Below are positions 1 to 19,408 of a DNA stretch of 64,000 bases, piece by piece. The notes below the pieces were generated by a model that was given only the letters and a program-made list of their open reading frames with translations, did not search any database and was not told the origin of the DNA. Source of the stretch: Simmondsia chinensis. Lineage: Eukaryota > Streptophyta > Magnoliopsida > Caryophyllales > Simmondsiaceae. The translations under genes and the position numbers were made by a program. Location of the stretch: contig JAGTTD010000010.1 in the NCBI GenBank assembly GCA_018398585.1, forward strand, positions 699,501 through 763,500. The letters run 5' to 3'. Positions within the stretch are counted from its first letter, which is position 1, and each line of letters starts with the position of its first letter.

Positions 1-541
1 AGATTGCCACTCATAATTCCCCGCCACCTTATCAATACACGCTTTCACATTCCTTTTACCCCCTTGTTTATTGGACCATGAAAATTGGCACCCTTTAGAT
101 GGGAGTTCAATTAGGTTACAAACATCAAAAAAATCCAACAACCAAGAGAGTTGATAATCAGATACATCGTTACCAAAGAGTTTGTCTTGAGGCGATGAGA
201 TGGAATTGAAATCCCCCGAGAAGACAATAGGAGTGCTACAATTCTCAAATTCCTTCTGAAAAGATCTCCAAAAAGCTGGTCTTTTGTCTCTATTCGGCTC
301 ACCATACAAGAAAATATGGGACCACTCCTTATCGAACCCAGGGTCCGAGATTTTTGCTTCGATGAACCTATCTGTGACTTTCCCGATCTCAAGCATAAAG
401 ATGTTATTCCAAAAAATAACCACGCCCCCTGACAGCCCCTTAGGGTCCATAGTAAAGGAGTACTGGAAATTGAGCCTTCTACCAATATAGTTAATGTAGT
501 TTCTTTTGTTTTTCGTTTCCGTCAAATCCAACCCGCTGAGT
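1..541 (-). mobile_element. LINE endonuclease-domain fragment (L1-type plant LINE)
   Basis: Reading the minus strand from about 541 down to 1 gives one uninterrupted frame that resembles the apurinic endonuclease domain at the start of plant LINE ORF2. Visible marks in order are an ETK motif, SGGVVIFWN, an LYGEPNR stretch, GDFN near the centre, and a CQFSWSN-type motif. The enzyme would nick the target DNA to prime reverse transcription. The frame leaves the window at base 1, so the reverse transcriptase part is not visible, and the start near 541 is probably a truncation. Other ORFs here are out-of-frame shadows. Confidence 0.75.
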
Positions 542-978
542 TAATTGTCAACCCATAACTAACATTTTTTCAATAATTAGCGATAAAGTCGCAATACAAA
601 ACAAGAAACTCATATAAACGAGCTCTGAGTCAACCCGTATAAAAACAAGAAACAAAAAGACAAAAAACAGTACGCTACAACTTTACTATCCCCTACACTC
701 GTTTGGAATCAAGATCAAAGTGAATAAGCATACAGTTACATCACCTGCTGCCCAATTCAGTCAAATCTTAAGGGAAAATGCTAAGCAGCAGCTACATTTT
801 AAATGTCTCACATCACAACATAAATAAGCAACGGCGATTAGATATGATAAGAAAAAAGGATTTCCGTCAAAATAAACGGAGCGTTTAGGGCTTTTCTTCT
901 TTGTCAAGAAAGGGAGAACAAAAGGGTAACAAAATTACAACAATAATGCAGAACAAGCACCACCTTCAGCTACCATCA
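542..978. other. Spacer with probable 3' untranslated region of the lysine gene
   Basis: No gene seen. The part nearest 978 is presumably the 3' untranslated region of the minus-strand decarboxylase gene; no polyadenylation signal could be fixed with confidence. Confidence 0.4.
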
Positions 979-8427
<7,449 letters not shown>

Positions 8428-8514
8428 TCACAAGAGAGAGAGTGGCAGTAGGGTTTTAAACACTGTGGTGGAGGTGAGACAAGAGACACTGGAGTGACAA
8501 TTCTGCCGTATCGT

Positions 8515-9012
8515 ATCGTATTTGTGTTTGTATCGTGCAAGAGATTTTAAAAATAGTATCAATTAGAATCCGATTTGTTTATTATATGAGTTAGAAATTC
8601 TCAATTTTGACCCAATTATTAGATTACCCGTTGAAATTATATTGGTAAACTTTTTTATTAAATGCTAGTTTGTCAACTTTCAAGCATCTTAATAATACAC
8701 TTAACAGTTCGTACTAATAATAAATATATGACATATTTTTAACTATTAGAATAAGCTATCGAATTAACATTATTAATTATAGTTTAAATTATCTTATGTG
8801 GGATAGGCTACAAAAAATTTATACATAATGGACCACTTAAATATCTATATAAATAGGTCAAGCGCGTTAAAAATTGGTTAAATGGGCCAAATTCAAATAC
8901 CCAAATGGGTCAATCCAAATTCAACCTGGCTTCAAAAACCCAACTCAAACTTACTATCTTCGTATCGTATTCATGTCGTGTTATTATATCGTGTCAAATT
9001 TTGCAAGGTCTA
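8515..9012. mobile_element. Possible inverted-repeat element with TATCGT ends upstream of the decarboxylase
   Basis: Runs from TGTATCGTGCAAG near 8530 to CATGTCGTGTTATTATATCG near 8990, with internal GACCCAATTA and TGGGTCAATCC motifs. A related arrangement is at 60590-61870. It sits 100-600 bp upstream of the decarboxylase ATG, so it may contribute to its promoter. No transcription start could be fixed. Confidence 0.4.
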
Positions 9013-9183
9013 ATATTTATGCTTTTGGCCCAATTTCATGAATATATTCAAAAAGTTGTTATTATCGTGACAAAATTTGTAATTATCATAGTAGTTATGT
9101 GACTTACAAATAATAAGAATTAAAAAATTACCTTAAAATCTATAATTTTGCTTTAGCAATAATAATTTTGCTCCAACGATAAC

Positions 9184-12100
9184 TAGTGGTGGCCAACGGG
9201 CCGGGTCGGCCCGGAAACCGGCTCGGCCCGGCCCGTTTATGGCCCGGCCCTGCCCGGACGGCACTGTAGCGGGTCGGGCCGGGCCGGGCACAGGCCTGAG
9301 GTCCCCCGGGCCGGGCCTCGGGCCTATTTTTTTGAGGGACTGGGCCCGGCCCTGGCCCATGAGCCGGGCCGATGCCCAAAAGAGCCGACGGTTCTTTTTT
9401 GACAAAAAAAAAAAAAAAAAATTATATATATTTTTTTTCTATAAATACTTAAACCTCCCCAACTCATTTTCTCACAAAATCTTCAATTCTCTCTTCTCTC
9501 TCTATACATTCATCATCTCCCATCTTCTCTAATTTGCTAATTGCAAAATTGTGCTCTAAAGTTCGAAGTCCGTAAAGTATTTGGCTGAAGTGTGAATTTC
9601 ATTGTTCTCTCATTTCGGTAATTTTAGTATCGTAATTTTTTTTGATTCGCATTTTTAGTTATTTAATTTGCATTACTACTTGCATTTTATAAATAATAAT
9701 CATTTATACTAATATGGCACACAACTCTTCATCATCTGGAGCCTGTCGTGCTAGTTCTAGCTCTTCTCGGCCACCCAGAATCCCAAAAAGGACTAGAATT
9801 GTCTTACTTGATACTGAAGAACGAGCTTTTATACAACCAGACTCAACACCCCAATACACTGATGATAGCATAGATTATAACTTTTCACAACTACAAGATT
9901 ATCATGAGTTAGGTAGCGGTGGAGTTGGAGACTCACAAACTGATGAGGAACTCACCCCCACCACCGATGCCCAACCTGAAACTAGTATCTTGACTAGTAG
10001 GTGTATAACTAGTGGGGTATGGAAGCACTTTACCCTTAATAAGACAACTAATAAAGCAACTTGTAAATTATGTGACCCACCTAAGAATTTTAGCCATCAA
10101 CCCGGCAGTGGGACGGGCATACTAAATAGACATATATTTAGGTGCCACCCCGAGCAATTCCCGGAAAAGAGCCAACAACGTTTAGTACAGCAAGTGACCA
10201 GTGCACTTGCTAATTTTAGGTTCTCTCAGGAGAGCAACCGTAGGGGGCTAGCTAAATATGTAATTTTGAGTGAAAGGCCTTTTAGTACCGGCGAAAACCC
10301 ACATTTCGTCGACTACCTCCAACGAAATGTGAACCCCGCAATTGTGAGGATTCCTCGGAACACCGTAAAGCAGGACGCTTTTACGTTGTACCACAATCTT
10401 AAAATTGGGATACATACACTTTTTGCGACGAACACGAGCATGTTCTCGTTAACGTCGGACGTATGGACGTCCAAACCCGGCCAACCTTATATGTGCATAA
10501 CGGCACACTGGACCGATGAATCCTTCATCATCCAGAAGAGAATAATTCATTTTGGTCTTTTAGATTGCCCCCATACTGCCGAGGTAATTACGGGTGCGAT
10601 TATGTCGGCAGTCCGCGATTGGGGCATAGAACAACGTATCTTCAGTATTACGTTTGACAATGCTTCCAATAACACTGCATCCGTAGCACATTTAATTAGG
10701 AAAATGAGACCCATGTTAGGTGGGAAGTGTTTTCATATTCGTTGCATCTGTTACATTTTGCATTTAATGGTAATGGATGGTTAGATCTTATAGACGCATC
10801 CCTTGCCACCTTAAGATCTGTAATAATATCAATTAAAGTATCCGTCGCTAGGAAAAAAAGATTTAAAAATGTATGTAGGTTGCATAACATAGAATATAAA
10901 CAATTTAAATTAGACTCAAAGACTAGGTGGTCGTCTACGGTAGTAATGTTAGAGCGCATTCCATCATACAAAGACGCTCTGACGGAATTCGCCCAGGAAA
11001 ATCCTGTAGAATGGCGCGATTACAACCTGGACGGTATACATTGGGAGACAATATATGAAATTTGTAAATTTTTTAGCATGTTTAAAGACGCGACAATATT
11101 TTTTTCGGGTTGCTACTATCCGACCATGCCTCAAGCAATATCAATATTGCTTATATTGTAAATTGGATGGTGGGTAATCAATCCAACCCCATTTTGTTCG
11201 GATCGATTGCGGCAATGAAACAAAAGCTTGCCAAATATTTTTCTGAACTACCTCTTACTTACTGCTTTGCAACTATTTTAAACCCTCGTTGTAAACGCTC
11301 AGGTTTCAACTTGTTTTGCCAACATTTTTTCACGTATTTGAATCCTTCTCTTAATATCGACACTTTCATTGCCGATGTCGATAATGACTTGCATAGTTTA
11401 TTTTCTCAATATTTCCGTCAATTAGCGTCCAATAATCCTAGTACTGCTGCAGTAGGGTCTTCCACATCTAGTGGAAGTAGTTCACACACGTCATATTCGT
11501 GGAAATAGTTGGAGCAATTTACGCCCATAGCAGCCCCCACATCATGTGACGAGTTAGATTATTATTTGCGGACACCGATGGTCCATATTTTCGGGCCGCC
11601 GGCCAAGCCGAATTTTGATCTATTACAATGGTGGAACACAAACCAAACCCAGTATCCCGTGCTTTCTACCATGGCACGTGATATACCAAGTTGTCCGGTG
11701 TCTTTAGTAGCATCGGAGTGTGCTTTCAGTCTTGGTGGCAGGTTGCTTGGAACGAAGAGGGCGAAGCTATTGCCGTCGAGCTTGGAGATGTCCGTGTGCT
11801 TGAAGGATTGGCTGCTAGCTGAGGTAAGAGATCAACAGAGAATGAAGATGGATTCATCGAGCAATGAAGAAGATGACCGCACAACTGATAAGTCAAATAA
11901 TGGCGTAGAAACCCCCCGATATGACTGATATCAAGATTCAAGACTTTTGTATGTTAATTATTTACTTTCAAATATTTACGTCAAAAGATGACCGCACACT
12001 CTATATGTCAAACTTTATATTTTTTTGATAAATAAATTTGTATTTTTAAATATTAGGCCCTAACTTTGTATTTGTATTTGATACGTTATTTATTTACTGA

Positions 12101-12366
12101 TATTTTTTTGATAATTACTTGTTGTATATTGTATTTTATTTATTATATATATTTAGTATTATTTTTTTTGAACATGTATACTTGGAAAGAAATATATTTG
12201 TATCTCATATTACTTATCAATGAATTATAATAATTTTAGTACAAAACGACTATGTATTTTTTAATTTTTTTTTTAATTTAGTTAAAAAGGCCGGGCAGCC
12301 CGGCCCCCCCGCACTGTAGCAGGCCCGGGCCTGGTCCCGTCCCGACCCGGCCCATGGGCACCACTA
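9184..12366 (+). mobile_element. Full-length hAT transposon with perfect 8-bp target duplication
   Basis: 3183 bp element. ACGATAAC is present at 9176-9183 and again at 12367-12374. Ends are inverted: TAGTGGTGGCC at the left and TAGTGGTGCCC read inward from the right. Both subterminal regions are extremely GC-rich and full of short GGCCGGGC-type repeats (9189-9375 and 12290-12357) in an otherwise AT-rich region. The string GCACTGTAGC occurs once near each end (9261-9270, 12311-12320). The 8-bp duplication, the termini and the BED-plus-dimerisation transposase put it in hAT (Ac-like). Non-coding parts 9376-9713 and 11929-12289 show nothing else. Confidence 0.93.
9714..11928 (+). pseudogene. 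hAT transposase, inactivated
   Basis: The first frame (9714-10784) has a Ser-rich N-terminus, then a BED zinc finger (GVWKHF, CKLC, NRHIFRCH, about residues 100-150), then the start of the RNase H-like core (SLTSDVWTS, ITFDNASNN, HIRCICYILHLMV). Around 10780 the homology moves to the next frame (10727-11161, DSKTRWSS), and near 11145 to a third (up to 11508). A TAG at 11506-11508 then interrupts that frame, after which the C-terminal dimerisation region continues (DLLQWW, VASECAFSLGGR, SSLEMSVCLKDW) to 11928. Two frame changes and a stop mean it cannot make a full transposase. A functional protein of this kind cuts and pastes the element in the nucleus. Confidence 0.9.
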
Positions 12367-12374
12367 ACGATAAC

Positions 12375-13270
12375 ATCATATGTTAAAAGTAATATTATTG
12401 TTATGGCAAAAATGTCAATGTAGTTACAATTTTATAAAAATTTATGGCTATTATTTATTATAAATTACATTATTTCTCTAATAACCATATGTCTTTTTTT
12501 TTAACACTTAACAATAACATGTTTTGTGCTAGCAATGACAGCACCGTTTATTTAAGACAAAATATAATAACATGAATTTATAATAAGTTGCTTGCATCTA
12601 ATATAATTTTATCGTTCAAAATTATGACATTAACTTAACTTAAATTTGACTAAATAACTAAATTGACACATTTTGAATTATTCAGGGACTAAATTAATAC
12701 AATTAAAAATAAAAATACTAAATTAACATAATATACAAAGTACATAAACCTTTAACATAAATAATCCAATTCTTTATTATCTAATCGAGTAAAATAACAG
12801 TTCTAAATGAATTCTATGAGTCGAGCTTACTAATTATTTGGAAGGCCATGGGCCTGGGCCCAATCAGTTGCCTCCCTTAACTACTCATAATGGGCCGTGG
12901 CCCATTCTGGTACTTGAAATTGGGCCGTAATGACTTCTAAACAAATTAGACATGAGGGTTTTCAAGGCCGGTTACCATTCAACTACTTTTCTTTTTCTTT
13001 TTCTTTTTCCTTTTTGGTCAAGGTTGCCGTTTAACTATAAGTGACAAAATATGACATAACACAAAAACAATACGTAATGTTATAAAACTATAGACATATT
13101 ATAATAAAAAGAAATAGACTAAAAATATAAACTCAAATATAATTAAATAAAAATAGTAAGTATTTTATTTCAGAACTCAGGAACCAGATAAGTTTTTCTT
13201 CTATTTAAATAATAATTTCAATTTACAATCCTCCCTCTTTCACGTTTTTTCTCACTTGCAATTTTTCCTC
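12375..13270. other. Intergenic DNA with a MITE remnant
   Basis: Positions 12590-12790 match the half of a foldback family seen at 16010, 37905 and 58690 (phrases GACTAAATT, AATTGACACA). The rest is AT-rich with no gene. Confidence 0.4.
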
Positions 13271-13426
13271 TGCAGGCACTCAACTACTTCAGATTGGGGG
13301 TCTCCGGAAACAGTCTCCTCTCCAGCCGGAAGGGGTAAGGCTGCGTACATCACCCTCCCAGACCCTGCTTTCTGCGGGAGCCGCTAGGCACTGGGACTGT
13401 TGTTGTTGTTGTTGTTGTTGTTGTTG
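13271..13426 (+). mobile_element. Au-like SINE, GCACTCAAYTACTTC head subfamily
   Basis: Begins TGCAGGCACTCAACTACTTC, then the shared body (GGTAAGGCTGCGTACATC, CAGACCCTGC, CACTGGGACTG) and a long TTG tail ending at 13426. The same head is found at 56719-56880 and 63019-63187. Confidence 0.85.
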
Positions 13427-15040
13427 CAATTTTCCCTCTGCATTTCTTTTCACCGGAAATCACATATATATACATGATTGTGATAAACTCATTAGTCATC
13501 ACTTTCTCTTGGTTTTGAGAAACGCAAGTAATTATGCGTCACACATGCAAAAATTGGCTATAAATATACATATACGTATATTTTATATAGATATATAGGT
13601 CTTTTATATAATTTCAATTTTACGGGATGTTTAATAATATCCGAATTCGACCGTAAAAATTGTACCTGAAAAATATCCAATAGTTACAACAAGATAGTAA
13701 TAGATTTTTTTATTTTACATAGTTGCTCGTTATGTTGCTAAATGTCATGCTAGAAGTGGGTGTGATCATCTGTGGTGGGAACATCCCATCCACTCTATTG
13801 TATTAAAACTCTTTTCGGATCTTGGTTCTTAATGCTGCTTGCCTTCGGGCTTTTTAATATTCAAAGAATATATAATAATAATAATAATAGCATAATTTTT
13901 GAAGTTGCATAGAATTTAGATTGATGTATTTTAACCGGTTAAGTAACTATATTAGAAGTTTAGACCGAACTGACCAATTTTCAACTTATTAAACTGATTT
14001 ATTTATGTAGTTAATGTTAGTTTATATGGATTACTCGAGTCTCGTATTATTGCACTGTATATATTTTTTTTGTAATGTATACTGTCACGATATAATTTTA
14101 ACTATAAGTTACTTTCCAAGTTTTTGCCATGGAATATACTATTAACATGTTTGTAAGCGGACATACTAACATGTAAATTTGTAACCAGATAATTAAATGA
14201 ATTATCTTGTTTATTAATCCCAATTAACTACACCTAACAAATTGTGTACTAATTGTTTTGCACTTGGTACAACTACAAGGATCATTTAAACTAATTGTAA
14301 CTCTTGTCTGGTTGGCAGGAAATAGGCGGAATGTAGGAAGTAGAAATTGCTCAACAATTTTCAGTTCCTTCAAAATGCAAGAAGTAACTTACATAGCCCC
14401 CAGTTAAGTTACAATTCCTTAGTTTTTAATTAACTTGTCAAAGGAAGTTCTATTTCTTATACCGGCAACCAAATGCCCATTTATTGGGAAATTAACACGT
14501 GAATTGAATTCACTGTAAATACAACTTTCAGTAGAAATCCAATTCCTGTGGCAACCAAATAATGATATAATTTTTTTTTGGTCAAAAAATAAAAGAAAAT
14601 AAGTAAGAGGCTTGATCTTATTTGACTCGTAAAAAGCCAAAACTTAGTGGAGGACCTCAATTATACAAAGTAAATTAATATTATTTCAATATTATGATTA
14701 AAATATAAATAATTTTAAATATGTACAATTATTTTAAATATATATTTGACATGGCATATCGCTTTCGAGTCCTTTAAGTTGTCCTACAAATGAATTTATT
14801 GCCAAAAATATAATTTATATTGATATTGATGTCCAATTAATTTGATTCGTTCAGTTGGTACAATCAATCATGCAATTAAAAAAAAAAAAACACATGGCCC
14901 ATAAATATACATTTATGTTTGCTTCTTTGCTCTTATACTTTTATGCTTTATGTTTTATGCTTATTTGCCTCTGTTCTTCTATGCTTGCTTCTTTGCTCTT
15001 GTATTTTTATGCTTTAATACTTTATACTTGTGTGCATGTT
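13427..15040. other. Intergenic DNA, nothing recognised
   Basis: AT-rich. No coding frame with recognisable protein and no clear element ends. Pyrimidine-rich sequence from about 14918 leads into the next SINE and may be part of its head. Confidence 0.35.
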
Positions 15041-15049
15041 TGCCTCTCT

Positions 15050-15195
15050 TCTTCTCAGGTTGGGGGTCCTCGGCACAGCCTCCCTTGAGGGTAATACTTT
15101 GAAGGGGTAAGGCTGTGTACATCCTTCTCCACCAGACCCTGCATATGCGGGAGCCTTTGAGGCACTGGATCGATTGTTATTGTTGTTGTATTTGA
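15050..15195 (+). mobile_element. Au-like SINE, pyrimidine-rich head
   Basis: TCAGGTTGGGGGTCCTCGG starts the shared body near 15055; tail of TTG repeats near 15175-15190. The preceding 130 bp are repeats of TGCTT and CTTTGCTCT motifs, similar in style to the sequence before the copies at 36396 and 37548. Confidence 0.85.
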
Positions 15196-15538
15196 TTATA
15201 CTGTAAACTACTCAACTGTATCTGAATTTGATAATTTTTTATTGTAGTATAAAAATAAATAAATAGTTATTTTAGGATAAAAACTCACCGTGTTTCTATT
15301 TATGAAAGTTAAAACTCGTTTTTTAACTTTTTATATTCTATTACAAAAGTTTTTGAATAGTGTTTTGACCTATTTTCTCAACCGGTTTTTTTTTTCAAAT
15401 TGAGTAATGCTAAATGTATTCAATTTATTAACTAATCATATATTTGATTACAAATATATAAATTTACTAGCTTATGTAAAATGTAATTATTTAACTTTAT
15501 CTTACAGCTTAACTTTTCTTTTATTTTTATTTTTTGTA

Positions 15539-15712
15539 ATGAGGGGCTGGGTTGCCCCAACTAACCCTGGTCTATGAGAAAGCCCACAATCCCCATAAGC
15601 AGATAAGTCATGAGTATATCTTCAGCAAGAATCGAACTCCTGGCCCTTGGGCGATGACCGTATGGATAGGAGACGCCACAAATTGAGACGCCCTCGTGAT
15701 GGGCGGCTTAAC
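15539..15712 (-). mobile_element. tRNA-derived SINE, poly(A) type
   Basis: Minus-strand copy of the family at 36681-36877. On the minus strand it has a GCGTCTC start, a GGAGTTCGATTC box B, and the phrases TGACTTATCTGC and GGGCTTTCTCAT. Confidence 0.7.
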
Positions 15713-16009
15713 TATACATTGACATTTCACTACCAAGGCCAGTTCTATCACTTTCAGGGCCTGAAATGAAAATTTAAAAGGTGACCCTTCATATACAATA
15801 AATTATAAAAGTTTTGATCATGTAATTAATTTTTTAATTAATATTAAAAATTAATATTTTAAAAACTTCCAAAAATTTAGGTCTCATAAAACTTGGGCCC
15901 CAAGCAGTTATTTGATTTGCTTGAGATTATATCTGGCCGTTGTCACTATGTACCAAAAATAAGTACACAGATTTGATGTATGTTATCTTACCCTCTATAT
16001 TAATCATAG

Positions 16010-16360
16010 GGTTATTTGCACCAAAAACCCCTCTACTTTTGTTATTATGTCAATTCAATTATTCTACTTTTAATTGAGTCAATTTAGTCATATGACCAAA
16101 TTCTTGTTAAATTATTGACGTAATTTTTAACTGCATAATCACATTAAATACAAGTAACTCACTACAAATCCACTCATTAACTCATTTTAATCAAATCCGT
16201 AGCCAAAATATTAAAAATTTCATTAATAGCTTGATACAAATTTTACTATAAGTACCAAATTGACACAATACTAATTGTAAATGGACTAAATTGACACAAT
16301 TAAAAGTACGGGGAACTAAATTGACACAATGGATAAAGTATAAGGACCATTATATCAGTT
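16010..16360. mobile_element. Foldback MITE, CAATTTAGTC family
   Basis: The left half has TTATTTGCACCAAAAACCCC and TCAATTTAGTC; the right half has the inverted phrases GACTAAATTGACACAAT and AAGTATAAGGACC. Other copies: 17166 (interrupted), 37905, 51640, 52030 (interrupted), 58690. Confidence 0.65.
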
Positions 16361-17165
16361 TTTTTAAATGATAAGAAAGTGTAACGATAGACATTTTTCA
16401 ATATATGACAGAGGGAGAGCTGAGTTTTGAATCCAAAACTACATTTTTGGAGGTTGGACAGCGTAATCACTGAATCAACTACTTTCAAATGCCTCGCGTT
16501 TTGCACCTTGTGTACTCAGTTTAATTGAATATGCAAAAAAAGTACTATATCATATATTAGTTAATATTGTTGTCATGGCAAAAATGTTACCGTATTAGTT
16601 AATATTATTGTCATGACAAAAATGTTAACGTCAGAACAATCTTATGAAAACTTATGATTATTATTCACTACAAGTCACATTATTGCTCGGACAATGACAT
16701 TTTTTGTCCAACGGTAACAATACTCATATATATAAACTATATTTATATTGCATTTATAACAATAAATTAATTTCTTAAATCGTATTAAACATTATGTTAT
16801 TTCTTATTTTGGAGCGGACATAAGTTGTTGACTTTGTTGGTTCTAATGTTTATATATATATTGTTTAAATGGGTTATTTATATTTTATTTCGTTCAAAAT
16901 AGTCTATGATATTTGTAAGCTTGTTTAAATTAGCAATTCATTTTTTATTTCGTTCAAAGTAGTCCCTTATACAATATCCAATTTTAAATAGTAAACCGAT
17001 TAACCGAATCGAACTAATTGATAATGAAAATTATGGTTAACCAATTTTAAATAGGTGGGAACGTTTAATGAAGTTTCACAAATTTCGTAAATGATTACCA
17101 AACCAATTAATTAAATAATACGGTTAACCGATAATGTATTATAGGATAAGGGAGCAAAAATCTCT
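16361..17165. other. Intergenic DNA, short local repeats only
   Basis: GTCATGRCAAAAATGTTA occurs twice (about 16572 and 16612). No gene seen. Confidence 0.35.
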
Positions 17166-17442
17166 CGGGTTATTTACGCTAAAGGTCCCTGTACCTTGCT
17201 CGTTGTGTCAATTTACTTCTTGTATTTGTAATTGCTTCACTTAGTCCCTCTACTATTTACATTATATCAATTTGATCCTTATAGTGAAATTTATGTTAAA
17301 ATTTCGATGAAATTTAGCTATGGGTTGAGTTAAATTAAGTCAACGAGTGGATTTGTAGTGAATTATTTGCATTTAACATGATCGTACCATTAAAAATTAC
17401 ATAACTAAATTAAATTTGAATTTTATCATTTAACTAAATTTA

Positions 17443-18267
17443 GGGTTCATTTACCGGGCACTAAGGCACCGGATCTCATTAGAACTCCGAAGTTAAGTGT
17501 GGTTGGGTGAGAGTAGTACTAGGATGAGTAACCTCTTCGGAAATCCTTGTGTTGCCAACCTTATAAGACTGAAGGTCCTCGGAAACAGCCTCTTGGCAGG
17601 GTTACATCCTGAAAGGATAAGGCTGCGTACATCCAACCCCCCGACCCTACTTAGGTGGGAGCAAGGTTGTTAGAATCGGAATTCTACTTAGGATCATCAG
17701 GAGGTTATAAAATCGGAATCATAGGATCGAATCGAAAATCGTAATATTCTAATTTTAAGGCATAAAATCAATCTTGAACCTTCACCCATCAGTTGGTTAT
17801 GTAACATAGTATTTAGAGTTTCATTAACCCAGAGGTCACGAGTTCAAATCCCAACAACCTCCATTTTTAATATTAAATAATTTAAGCACATGATATAAGG
17901 TTATAACTTAAAACTAAGCTTAATTTAAATTTCTTGAGAATGTATAAATATTTAATTTAACTTTCTTTTACTTCAAATTAAAAAAGTATGTTCATATATA
18001 ATATATGCATGAAATTTGTACTTTTTAACTTTTTATGTATGCATGATAGGATCGGTAGAATCATAAAATCGTATTATGATTCTATCCATTAATTTTGTTT
18101 AATATTAATGGATCGTAAGATTCTACAGAATTAAGATTCTACTTAGGATCCGAATTGATCGACGATCGTGGGATCGCAGAATCGTAAGATTATAAGATTC
18201 GGATTGAGAGTTTAATAACCATGGGCGGGAGCCCTTGAGGCACTGGGTCTGTTGTTGATGTTGTTGA
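17443..18267 (+). mobile_element. 5S rRNA-headed SINE, itself interrupted
   Basis: 17443-17560 aligns over its whole length with plant 5S rRNA (CACCGGATC, AACTCCGAAGTTAAG, GAGAGTAGTACTAGGATG, then CTTGTGTTGCCAACC). Then follows the Au-like body (CCTCGGAAACAGCCTC, AAGGCTGCGTACATCC). The body breaks at 17661 and resumes at 18232 (CCCTTGAGGCACTGGGTC) to the TTG tail. Without the insert it is about 255 bp. Confidence 0.85.
17662..18223. mobile_element. 562-bp hAT-like non-autonomous element inside a SINE
   Basis: Flanked by GGTGGGAG (17654-17661) and GGCGGGAG (18224-18231), an 8-bp target duplication with one change. Ends are inverted: CAAGGTTGTTAGAATC at the left and CATGGTTATTAAACTC read from the right. 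Interior carries many short GGATCG and AATCGTA repeats. No coding capacity. A tRNA-like stretch with GAGTTCAAATCCC is near 17840. Confidence 0.75.
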
Positions 18268-18379
18268 TAGAATATAAATATTATAAAAATTAAATTAATA
18301 TAATTAAAAATATAAGGATTAAATTAATACAACACAAAAGTCTTATATTTGGTTTGTTAATTTTGCCGCGAAAAAGGAA

Positions 18380-18632
18380 AGGCCGGCACGTAACAGAGTC
18401 AGCTTCTGCAATATTAACTAAACGGAGTGGCTCGCCATGAATTGCTCTTGGACTCCGTCAATGGCCGCCATTAATCTCTCTCTCTCTCTCTCTCACACAG
18501 CAAATCAGATTTCGCTGTCGCATAATGTATCCTACCTGTCTCTTTGCCGTTTTCAGAGGCTCCCTTTATCATCGGAGGACCCATTTTCATCCTCTCTCTC
18601 TTCATTTTCTCTGTCTCCTAAATTTTTGCTAG
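18380..18632 (+). other. Probable non-coding leader exon of the SFH gene, with upstream ORF
   Basis: CT-rich sequence ending in a good donor (CTAG|GTATTC, 18632/18633). An ATG at 18437 opens a frame rich in Ser and Leu. If spliced to the acceptor at 21683 the frame ends at a TGA that overlaps the main ATG (see findings). The 5' limit is inferred, and it could instead belong to an unrelated transcript. Confidence 0.45.
18475..18494. repeat. (CT)n microsatellite in the leader
   Basis: Ten CT units, common in plant 5' leaders. Confidence 0.8.
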
Positions 18633-19271
18633 GTATTCTCTCTCTGGTTTTTCATCTGATTGTTGACAGTTTGGAGTTTGTTTTGATTTGTTTTGAATTG
18701 TTGTTTCGTATTTGATTGAGATAAAGAATCGTTGTTGTTAGGCTTGGTAGGTGATTGCATTTGGTGGATGAGTGATCCGTTTGCGTCCCGTAGTTTTTTT
18801 TGTTTTTTTTGTTTTATCTAGTTGAGAAATGATTTCCATGTAAATATTGGTGTGTTGATTTTTTGTTATTTTTGTTGATTTTATGCTTCCGTTTGTGTTT
18901 AATTGGTAATTTTCATAACATTTGGTGTTATGTGTGAGATTAATCCTTTGTCCATGATAGAGATTATAACTGTTAAATTTCATTGTGCCTTTAGGTCAGA
19001 CTGATGAAGTTGTAACATATGAGGTCTACATATAAGCCCAAGTGAAGTTCTTAGGATTGTTTGTAATTTAAGTTTATTTTGATTTATTTTGATTTCTGTT
19101 TAGAATCGCTGTTTCATATTTGATTGAGATAAAGAATCGTTGTTGTTGGGGTTGGTATGTGATTGCATTTGGTGTTTTGTGTGAGATTAATCATTTGTTC
19201 ATGATAGAGATTATGATGTCAAATTAAATAGAGTATAAGTGATCGGAACGTACCATTTGTAGGGTTGGTTT

Positions 19272-19408
19272 TAGGGTTGGGGGCCGTTTGGAAACAACTT
19301 TTTTACAGGGTAGCACGAGGTAGGTAGAAAGCTATGTATATCTTACCCTTCCCTGTCCTTGTTGTAGAGAGAGCCTCTTTGAGGCACTGGGTTGCTATTG
19401 TTGTATAA
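19272..19408 (+). mobile_element. Au-like SINE (decayed)
   Basis: Shared body with GGGTTGGGGGCCG, CAGGGTAGCACG and GAGGCACTGGGTTGC, and a short TTG tail. No 5S head. Confidence 0.7.

Larger units (their letters stand above)
17166..18360. mobile_element. Foldback MITE split by a 5S-headed SINE
   Basis: Left part 17166-17442 (TTATTTACGCTAAAGGTCCC through the TTAACTAAATTTA phrase) and right part about 18268-18360 (ATTAAATTAATACAACAC) belong to the CAATTTAGTC family. The middle is a SINE that itself carries another element. Confidence 0.6.

Noticed and set aside
9133..9405. Pro/Gly/Arg-rich minus-strand proteins
   Set aside because: They are translations of the GGCCGGGC repeats at the hAT end.
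13388..13426. TTG and CAA runs as independent microsatellites or a CRISPR-like array
   Set aside because: They are the tails of SINE copies; there are no evenly spaced repeats with unique spacers anywhere.
17443..17560. Cassandra LTR element as the source of the 5S sequence
   Set aside because: No pair of long LTRs surrounds any 5S part, and the 5S is always followed by the SINE body with a TTG tail.
18437..18715. A 92-aa protein gene
   Set aside because: The Ser/Leu-rich frame comes from a CT-rich leader and crosses a good splice donor at 18632; kept only as a possible upstream ORF.
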